Below, piece by piece: positions 1 through 4,712 of a stretch of 9,505 nt of DNA. The stretch's first letter is position 1. The number at the start of each line of letters is the position of its first letter. This DNA comes from Shewanella sp. 10N.286.48.A6. Lineage in GTDB: Bacteria > Pseudomonadota > Gammaproteobacteria > Enterobacterales > Shewanellaceae. The stretch spans positions 1-9,505 of the forward strand of contig NZ_MCVI01000088.1 of assembly GCF_002873135.1 (NCBI RefSeq). Direction: 5' to 3'. Both the position numbers and the translations under genes were made by a program. The notes beneath the pieces were generated by a model. The model saw only the letters and a list, made by a program, of their open reading frames with translations. It searched no databases and was not told the origin of the DNA.

Positions 1-26
1 TTATCTTTTCTGCCGCAGAGTGCTTC

Positions 27-124
27 GTTCAACAAGCTAATTAATAAGGACAAAAAACAGTTGGCTGTTTTCGTTCCTCAACATTTTAGCCAACAATTTT
101 TTGCCCATTATTAGGGCGTTAGCC
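27..124 (+). repeat. Integron attC recombination site (upstream)
   Basis: The left consensus box R'' is GTTCAAC (27-33) and the right box R' is GTTAGCC (118-124), where cleavage falls between G118 and T119. The bases between fold into the expected bulged hairpin: GTTGGCT 60-66 pairs with AGCCAAC 88-94, six A (52-57) with six T (97-102), and G48, G49 and C51 with C106, C105 and G103. A 21-base terminal loop (67-87) remains. It closes a cassette that lies mostly off the left edge. Two frames stop at 38-40 and 42-44, so the end of the previous cassette gene may be in bases 1-44, but I cannot tell which frame is used. R' departs from GTTRRRY at one base. Confidence 0.85.
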
Positions 125-128
125 TTCT

Positions 129-133
129 AGGAG
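129..133 (+). promoter_or_regulatory. Shine-Dalgarno site for the cassette gene
   Basis: AGGAG at 129-133 sits six bases before a GTG codon at 140. It is the best ribosome-binding site in the cassette and supports GTG as the start; there is no in-frame ATG nearby. Confidence 0.8.
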
Positions 134-139
134 AGTTAA

Positions 140-880
140 GTGGATCAAATTCCAAATACATTTTTAAGTAAAGCATCTGATGTACTTGGTGATACATCAA
201 ATGGGCTTTCAGGTTCTAACATTGTTAAAGCATTTACTGATTATGCCTTTGACTATGATATAGAAATACCTCATAGCTCATATCCATTTGATTCGCCCAA
301 CAAACGCTCCGCGCTTCTGGATAATTTACGTCGGTTTGAGCCAGAACAACAATATAAGATTATTCGTGAATTATGTGATCACGCAAAACTTCCTCAACCA
401 GTAAGCGATGATGTTAATAACTTAAAAATTCAGCTCATAGCAAGATATGCATCTGTATTTGGAACAAATACGGATACTACGCTCAACCAACCTTTGGTTG
501 AGGAAGTCAAATCATTCATAACTGATTTTCCAGATAGTGAAGCTGTTTATTTAAGTGCTCTTACCAAATTTAACAACGGTGTTTTCGAACGAAATTTAGT
601 AGACGACTTACGCCTTTCATTAGAATTATTACTTAAAAGTGTGTTTGGGAATGGCAAGTCTCTTGAAAACCAGATTCCAGATATTGGTAAGTTTATTAGC
701 TCAAATGGTGGCTCCAAGCACTTTTCAAATATGTTTAGAACCCTCGTTGACTATTACACTAAATATCAAAATGCATTTGTAAAACATAATGATGCAGTTA
801 TTGAAGAGGAAGTGGAATTCATATTTGAAATGACATCTTCTTTCATGAAACACCTAATAAAAATGCATCACAAAGGCTAA
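140..880 (+). CDS. Cassette protein, AbiJ-like/HEPN-like, candidate phage defence
   Basis: The 246-residue protein is soluble, with no signal peptide or membrane segment, and starts at GTG behind AGGAG. Residues about 8-80 show the pattern LGDTSNGLSGSNIV followed by a basic NKRxxLLxxL segment. By memory this resembles the N-terminal domain (NTD4-like) found in AbiJ-type abortive infection proteins. Residues about 145-240 are helical, with RNLVDDLRLSLELLLK (151-166) and YQNAFVKHND (209-218). The KH pair (215-216) and surrounding pattern recall HEPN-fold RNase or Abi C-terminal domains, but the classical RxxxxH motif is not clear. Its place as the only gene of a mobile cassette fits a selectable accessory role. 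Cassette status is firm; a role as an abortive-infection effector is inference. It could instead be an unrelated cassette protein of unknown function. Confidence 0.85.
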   Translation: MDQIPNTFLSKASDVLGDTSNGLSGSNIVKAFTDYAFDYDIEIPHSSYPFDSPNKRSALLDNLRRFEPEQQYKIIRELCDHAKLPQPVSDDVNNLKIQLIARYASVFGTNTDTTLNQPLVEEVKSFITDFPDSEAVYLSALTKFNNGVFERNLVDDLRLSLELLLKSVFGNGKSLENQIPDIGKFISSNGGSKHFSNMFRTLVDYYTKYQNAFVKHNDAVIEEEVEFIFEMTSSFMKHLIKMHHKG

Positions 881-930
881 CAGATAAGGATAGGCCGCGC
901 GTAGCCGCGTCCTTATCCCAAGTGTTGAAC
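875..930 (+). repeat. Integron attC recombination site (downstream)
   Basis: R'' is GGCTAAC (875-881), overlapping the stop codon of the cassette gene; R' is GTTGAAC (924-930), a perfect GTTRRRY. GATAAGGA (883-890) pairs with TCCTTATC (910-917), and CGCG (896-899) with CGCG (906-909), with a five-base bulge at 891-895 on one arm only. At 56 bp it is close to the shortest functional attC lengths and quite different from the 98-bp site upstream. Confidence 0.88.
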
Positions 931-964
931 AAGCCCGAGTGATACCTTTATAGTGTAAATATCG

Positions 965-985
965 GCGTAAGATCTTACGCTTTTT
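965..985 (+). terminator. Palindromic hairpin with T run after the last clear cassette
   Basis: GCGTAA and TTACGC flank GATC, making a 16-bp perfect palindrome (965-980) followed by TTTTT (981-985). It lies 35 bases after the downstream attC on the cassette strand, so it could end transcription of the array. The six-pair stem is short, so it is probable rather than certain. Confidence 0.55.
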
Positions 986-1113
986 CGATGTGTGCAGAGC
1001 AGTTACATTTTTCACTAGCCGCATCGATCCCTTAGCATCGTCAGCTAATTTCGCTACCTCAAAATATCAATGCCTTAGCACCTCCTGATACTTTTTTTGT
1101 TCCGCATCATAAG

Positions 1114-1232
1114 TGTTAACTTTTTAATCCTTCCGCTTAAACAGTGGCGTTAGGTGTCGTTGATTTAAGTGTTTAAGGTGGTATGCAGCGACTTCGGTAT
1201 TGCGTTGCTCACAACTTAATGCGGCGTTACCA
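1114..1232 (+). repeat. Possible degenerate, VCR-like attC site
   Basis: The right part, CAACTTAATGCGGCGTTA (1212-1229), preceded by GCGTTGC, is very like the right end of Vibrio/Shewanella attC repeats. TTAAGT near 1168 can pair with ACTTAA (1213-1218), and GCAGCG pairs with TGCGTTGC around an inner loop. The left box is poor (TGTTAAC at 1114-1120), and the right box GTTACCA breaks the GTTRRRY rule. A second box, GTTAGGT at 1149-1155, matches the rule but lacks a clear partner stem. It may be an eroded site or two overlapping remnants. Confidence 0.35.
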
Positions 1233-1463
1233 CATATCAGGTCACCATACTTTACCTAATGGAAGTCGTTGCTTTCAGAGTTTTAGCTCTAAATGATTTT
1301 TGTCCAAAAATGGGTTAGGGCGACTGAGTCGTTTCTACCCCAAAACGTAATTGAAATGGATATCCCGAAGCTTAGCCGTTTGTATATACCCTCAAAAACC
1401 AAATATAACCTTCAATTGCGTGGCAAATTATCTATACCACTACAGTTAACTGAGTTCTATTAT

Positions 1464-1485
1464 AAGGCTACTATGTAGCCTTTTT
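1464..1485 (+). terminator. Rho-independent terminator without an obvious gene
   Basis: AAGGCTAC (1464-1471) and GTAGCCTT (1475-1482) form an eight-pair stem with a three-base loop, running into TTTTT (1481-1485). This is the best terminator in the window and acts on the + strand. No supported gene precedes it closely. A second small inverted repeat, TTGAG/CTCAA, follows at once, and CTCAACTT near 1493-1500 can pair with AAGTTGAG near 1537-1544. Confidence 0.7.
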
Positions 1486-1490
1486 GAGTT

Positions 1491-2308
1491 AGCTCAACTT
1501 TCTGTTGTTACCAGTATAGCCATCATCTTAAATCTAAGTTGAGTTTAAAATGATAAAAAAATTTGTCGTAAAAGTGTAATAACTGCAGTTGCTAAAAAAG
1601 CTGAATTAATACCCGAGTCTTCATTTATTGCTATTGTAATCCACCCTTTTAAAAAACCAAAACTATGCAAGTAACTAATAGTATTTATGTTATTTCCTGT
1701 TATGGCAGTGATAAGAGAAAATTGAATAGATCTATTCAGAGCTCTAAAACGTTTAAGGAGGCTAATACTTTTATAGAAATAACTTTTGTAAAAAAGGGTC
1801 TTGTTAATTAATTAAAAACTAAATTTGGATGTGACTTTGAGACTGACAACTGTAGTAGATTACTTTAACTAGGCACTAGTTTGTAGGTGAAACTTGTGCT
1901 TTGTTATAGCTGAGGTTATCTGAAATATGGAAGCTTTCAGAACTTCGTACAGTGTTATTGTCCTGGAACACGTTAGACAACCACTGAGGCAGTGGCCAGT
2001 TTATGCGCAGGAATGGACCCAGTATAAACAAAATGGATTAGGGGACTTATCTGTTCTTTTGACTATTCATTTTAAATTATGACAACTCAAATTACTGCAA
2101 ATTTAAGCTTCCATGTCCTTGTATATAGTTAACTGAACAAAACATCAAACTCGCAATAGGAATTTCTCAATGTAGATTCATTCAATATCACCAAATCATT
2201 ATTAACTCTACTGGCAATGCATTGCTTTGATGAGGCCTTCGATAAATTTATAGAAGTAAAACTTGAAGTGTTTCCGAATTGGCGCATTGATAATACATGT
2301 AATCTTAA
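1491..2308. other. AT-rich stretch with no supported gene
   Basis: Only short open frames occur: 48 codons at 1665-1811 without a ribosome-binding site, 51 codons at 1927-2082 with GAGG eleven bases upstream, and a stop-to-stop frame ending near 2338. None resembles a family I know. One half of a 14-bp inverted repeat is at 1957-1970. The stretch is best read as decayed or non-coding accessory DNA. Confidence 0.45.
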
Positions 2309-2372
2309 TCACGGTAAAAACGAACAAACTGATTTTTGAACTTCATAAATTTTTAAGCTGTTCCAGGACAAT
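1957..2372. repeat. 14-bp inverted repeat pair enclosing about 0.4 kb
   Basis: ATTGTCCTGGAACA at 1957-1970 is exactly inverted as TGTTCCAGGACAAT at 2359-2372. The enclosed 388 bases hold no intact gene. The spacing would suit a remnant of a small insertion sequence or miniature element, but no target duplication is visible and the match stops sharply at 14 bp on both sides. Confidence 0.35.
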
Positions 2373-2485
2373 TTATACGTCCCAGCTTTAATTCTATAGG
2401 TCAACGCCTTAGACAAAGTCTCAGATTTCACGTAGCGACGCCCAATAAGCGAGCATTTAATCATTAGAGGTCGTTTGAAAATCAT
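2309..2485 (-). CDS. Small hypothetical protein related to a broken copy beside the integrase
   Basis: A 58-codon frame starts at ATG (2485) and ends in TGA; an in-frame TAA lies upstream, and the ribosome-binding site is weak. The product is basic, with the core CSLIGRRYVKSE (residues 11-22) then RIKAGTY (31-37). The same pattern appears at 3218-3299 as CIFNRQRYVKSE followed by RI and, after a one-base shift, K-x-x-S-Y. Shared codons differ mainly at silent third positions (TAC/TAT, GAG/GAA), which suggests both descend from a translated gene. I do not recognise the family. It may itself be a fragment of a longer protein. Confidence 0.4.
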   Translation of the reverse strand: MIFKRPLMIKCSLIGRRYVKSETLSKALTYRIKAGTYKLSWNSLKIYEVQKSVCSFLP

Positions 2486-2744
2486 AATACTTTCATTAAA
2501 AGGTTAAGCACTATAAATTTTATCGATATTATTCAATACCTTGTGTAATTCACATAAAAATGGGTCATGGTGATAGAGTTTACAAAATACACTTGAAAAC
2601 ATGTTTCTATAGAACGAGTGTATGTTTAGGTGTAGTGAATCAATAAATGGAACTAGAGTTAAAAGCTTACAATCTGGTTTATAAGACGACAACTAGAAAG
2701 CAAACTTGGCTTTAATTTGAATACACCCATAAGCTATTATTTCA

Positions 2745-2819
2745 TCAGGCTCTTATATCATCAAGGACAAGCTATACTGGCACTCACTGCGCTCGCAACC
2801 TTGTCAATATAAGGCCTGA
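2745..2819. repeat. Long imperfect inverted repeat, possible miniature element or RNA hairpin
   Basis: TCAGGC, CTTATAT and GACAAG (2745-2750, 2752-2758, 2766-2771) pair in order with CTTGTC, ATATAAG and GCCTGA (2800-2805, 2807-2813, 2814-2819). This gives 19 pairs interrupted by a single-base bulge and a seven-base asymmetry. The 28-base centre is GC-richer than its surroundings and contains CACTCACTGCGCTCGC. The bulged shape recalls attC folding, but there is no GTTRRRY box. Confidence 0.45.
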
Positions 2820-3184
2820 AGAAGATTGGCTTAGTATGAAGTGAATGGATCACCCTGTGAAGTTCATAATCCGTACAGTTCAAATAACAGACATACTAAT
2901 TGACGCGACATACTGGTTTCAGTTCAAACGGCAGTTATCCTATATAGCACATAGTTATTGATACATGGGCAAAGGAAAATCTCATACTGCCGTGAAAACA
3001 CAATTTAACTGTATAAGTCACATTACTTAATAGAGAAGGATAATAAAGAACAAATTCTCATATAGACCTGAAATCTCAAGTTAAAGGTTCCTGATCAAAT
3101 TTTTTATTATAACTAAACGTTTAAATGCTATTTAACATAATATACATTGTGCGTAGTTGTGTGTGGATATTTTTATATGCTTTT

Positions 3185-3214
3185 AAAGCTACATTAGACA
3201 ACTAACATAGCTTT
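3185..3214 (-). terminator. Hairpin downstream of the recombinase gene
   Basis: The arms 3185-3197 and 3202-3214 pair over 11 of 13 positions (AAAGCTA and TTAG matched, two mismatches) around the loop ACAA. It lies about 100 bases past the recombinase stop and could end its transcript. No T run follows on either strand, so it is a weak terminator candidate or an RNA 3'-end stabiliser. Confidence 0.35.
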
Positions 3215-3217
3215 TAA

Positions 3218-3299
3218 ATATGACCTTATTTTAAATTCTGAGCCATATTACCTTGATTATATCTTCAGATTTCACATAGCGTTGCCTGTTAAATATGCA
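3218..3299 (-). pseudogene. Frameshifted relative of the small ORF at 2309-2485
   Basis: Read on the minus strand from 3299, the frame gives CIFNRQRYVKSE and, ten codons later, RI, then stops at TAA (3233-3231). Skipping one T at 3233 restores K-x-x-S-Y, matching RIKAGTY of the other copy. There is no start codon at the expected place; the segment begins about 13 bases after the recombinase stop codon. The two copies share an 11-base run, GTGAAATCTGA, and mostly silent changes around it. It is a remnant of a small gene that may once have followed the recombinase gene. Confidence 0.4.
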
Positions 3300-3311
3300 T
3301 ATTTGATGACA

Positions 3312-4601
3312 TTAATTAGCTAAATGATTAAATGGTTTATTTTGTGCACTTTGATCACGTTCTGTCTGGCTAGTATGTAAATATTGTGACGTGGTATCAA
3401 TACTTTCATGGCCTGCATCAGCTTGAACATGTGATAATGGTCTTTGGTTTAAATTGATGTCATGAGTTATACCGGTATGACGAATATTATGTGCGGTTAG
3501 TTTCCTCATGAGTTGACTGTCATAATCAAAACCATCTTCAAACGCTTTATCTGCTGCGAGATTTATTAAGGTATTAATTTCTTCACGAATTTGTCTTATC
3601 CCTAGGTTAGCATTTAGCATTCCAGAATCTCGACCATGACCAGCGGCTTTATGTCTAACAAAAATCGGATGCGTTTCATTGGCACTTGGTAATGCTGACA
3701 GGCCTAGATATTCTCTATAGGATTTAAGACCTGTTAGTAGTGATTTCGAAATAGCAATATTTCTTGCTTTGCCACTTTTAGAAAATGGTACATAAAAATA
3801 CCAAATACCAGTATGCGGATTCTTTTTAAATTGACTCATTAATGGCGAGTATCCAGCTCTAGCGCTGATTTCAGAAATTCTAAGATAGCAACTATAGAGT
3901 AAATTAATTAAAAACAAGCTACGTTGATGTTTTTCTGGCTGCGATATTGCTAACTCAGAAACTGTAGAAACCACGTATGACCATTGTAGTTCAGTAAAAG
4001 CATGATGATTATCATCGTCATCTTTTATGTATTTTTTCTTAACAGCAAAACGACTGTATTTGAGCCATAATTGTGCAGGATTTTTCTCTGTGTATTCTTC
4101 ACTAATTAAATAGCTATACATAGATGATACTATTGCTATTTTGGTTTTTAGTGCGTTATCACTCAAACTATATGGTTGTGGTTTTCCAAGTATTTTTTTA
4201 CCTACAAATGGCCGCCATTGTGGATTTGGTATTCTTTCATTTATGCTTTTTTCTAGCTTAAATTGTGGCACATTAAAATAACCAATAAATTCGTTGGGAG
4301 GTGTTTCGCAGTATGCAATATACCTGGCGATATCTTTTCTAGTTACCATTATTGGCGATATTACAGCCACATCAAAACACCAATGTAGAAATGTGGTTAA
4401 TTCACTTCGGTAGGCTTTATAGTTATTTTCACTATGCCGTTGCTCATATAACCAATCAGAGCAATGTTCAATAATTAAACCGGCATCAGTTACATTATCA
4501 AGAGAAATTTGAGTGATGTATTGATTAACGACACTATTACCTTCAAGTAAGAAGTCAGCAGAGTCAAAAAGCGGTAATACTGGTGGTAGAGTGTAATCCA
4601 T
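3312..4601 (-). CDS. Tyrosine recombinase/integrase, not an IntI
   Basis: This 429-residue site-specific recombinase breaks and joins DNA through a 3'-phosphotyrosine. The catalytic set is complete: R241 in LRISE, a probable beta-hairpin lysine K275 in FSKSGKAR, H371 and R374 in HNIRHT, H398 in AGHES, and nucleophile Y407. The helical core-binding domain spans about 38-190. It is longer than in XerC/D because of a stretch at about 100-150 rich in proline and aromatics, and it has an acidic DDDD run at 194-197. The additional helix that marks integron integrases is not apparent. The ATG start at 4601 has no good ribosome-binding site, so translation may be weak. The gene follows the kinase gene by 111 bp on the same strand. 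Its target sites cannot be identified; it may serve a genomic island or act as a resident recombinase. Confidence 0.92.
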   Translation of the reverse strand: MDYTLPPVLPLFDSADFLLEGNSVVNQYITQISLDNVTDAGLIIEHCSDWLYEQRHSENNYKAYRSELTTFLHWCFDVAVISPIMVTRKDIARYIAYCETPPNEFIGYFNVPQFKLEKSINERIPNPQWRPFVGKKILGKPQPYSLSDNALKTKIAIVSSMYSYLISEEYTEKNPAQLWLKYSRFAVKKKYIKDDDDNHHAFTELQWSYVVSTVSELAISQPEKHQRSLFLINLLYSCYLRISEISARAGYSPLMSQFKKNPHTGIWYFYVPFSKSGKARNIAISKSLLTGLKSYREYLGLSALPSANETHPIFVRHKAAGHGRDSGMLNANLGIRQIREEINTLINLAADKAFEDGFDYDSQLMRKLTAHNIRHTGITHDINLNQRPLSHVQADAGHESIDTTSQYLHTSQTERDQSAQNKPFNHLAN

Positions 4602-4648
4602 ATATTTTATATCTAATTAAAACATGTACTTATTCTAGCATTATCATG

Positions 4649-4674
4649 ATGCCGATAACGTTATTTATCGGCAT
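4649..4674 (-). terminator. Perfect 10-bp-stem hairpin between kinase and recombinase genes
   Basis: ATGCCGATAA (4649-4658) and TTATCGGCAT (4665-4674) pair perfectly around a six-base loop. It lies 38 bases after the kinase stop and 47 bases before the recombinase start. No T run follows on the minus strand, so termination would be incomplete at best. Since it overlaps where a recombinase promoter would sit (a possible -10 at 4632-4637), it could also be an operator. Confidence 0.5.
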
Positions 4675-4712
4675 TAAAATCAATATTTTACTACTACAAT
4701 CCCATTATTTGC

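Larger units (their letters stand above)
119..924 (+). mobile_element. Complete 806-bp integron gene cassette
   Basis: The limits are set by the two attC cleavage points, after G118 and after G924. As expected for one excisable circle, the first bases (GTTAGCC, 118-124) are the exact reverse complement of the R'' box at the cassette end (GGCTAAC, 875-881). A single gene fills the unit: its start is 21 bases from the left boundary and its stop codon lies inside R''. No promoter is evident between the boundary and the gene, so expression may depend on upstream cassettes or the integron promoter. Cassette orientation implies that attI and intI lie to the left, outside this window. Confidence 0.88.
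931..1490. other. Gene-free zone at the distal end of the cassette array
   Basis: No convincing gene is present. The stretch holds a palindrome with a T run (965-985), a degenerate attC-like segment (about 1114-1232) and a strong terminator (1464-1485). The only longer open frame (1293-1478, 61 codons) has no ribosome-binding site and ends inside the terminator stem. The zone reads as an ORF-less or decayed last cassette plus flanking DNA. Confidence 0.5.
2486..3217. other. AT-rich stretch with inverted repeats and no supported gene
   Basis: No convincing gene is seen. A 62-codon minus-strand frame (2504-2692) would need a TTG start and shows no family likeness; a 38-codon + strand frame begins near 2845. 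The stretch contains the long imperfect hairpin at 2745-2819, an 8-bp inverted pair ACGGCAGT/ACTGCCGT (2928-2935, 2986-2993) and the hairpin at 3185-3214. It is probably decayed DNA downstream of the recombinase gene. Confidence 0.4.

Noticed and set aside
1293..1478. 61-codon + strand ORF
   Set aside because: It has no ribosome-binding site, no family likeness, and its last codons form the stem of the terminator at 1464-1485.
1665..1811. 48-codon + strand ORF
   Set aside because: There is no ribosome-binding site and no recognisable similarity; it is expected by chance in AT-rich DNA.
1927..2082. 51-codon + strand ORF with GAGG upstream
   Set aside because: The spacing of eleven bases is long, a stop lies just before the ATG in frame, and the product matches nothing I know. 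It could be a small gene but is not supported.
1927..2114. 10-bp inverted pair ATGGAAGCTT / AAGCTTCCAT
   Set aside because: A 10-bp match is expected by chance in a region this long, and it crosses rather than nests with the 14-bp pair.
2158..2338. Stop-to-stop + strand frame of about 58 codons
   Set aside because: It lacks a start codon near its beginning and overlaps the better-supported minus-strand small ORF.
2504..2692. 62-codon minus-strand ORF
   Set aside because: It would need a TTG start with no clear ribosome-binding site and shows no family signature. I looked for similarity to the recombinase C-terminus because AACC-TTTAAT recurs, but the protein does not match.
2928..2993. 8-bp inverted pair ACGGCAGT / ACTGCCGT
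   Set aside because: It is too short and too far apart to stand above chance.
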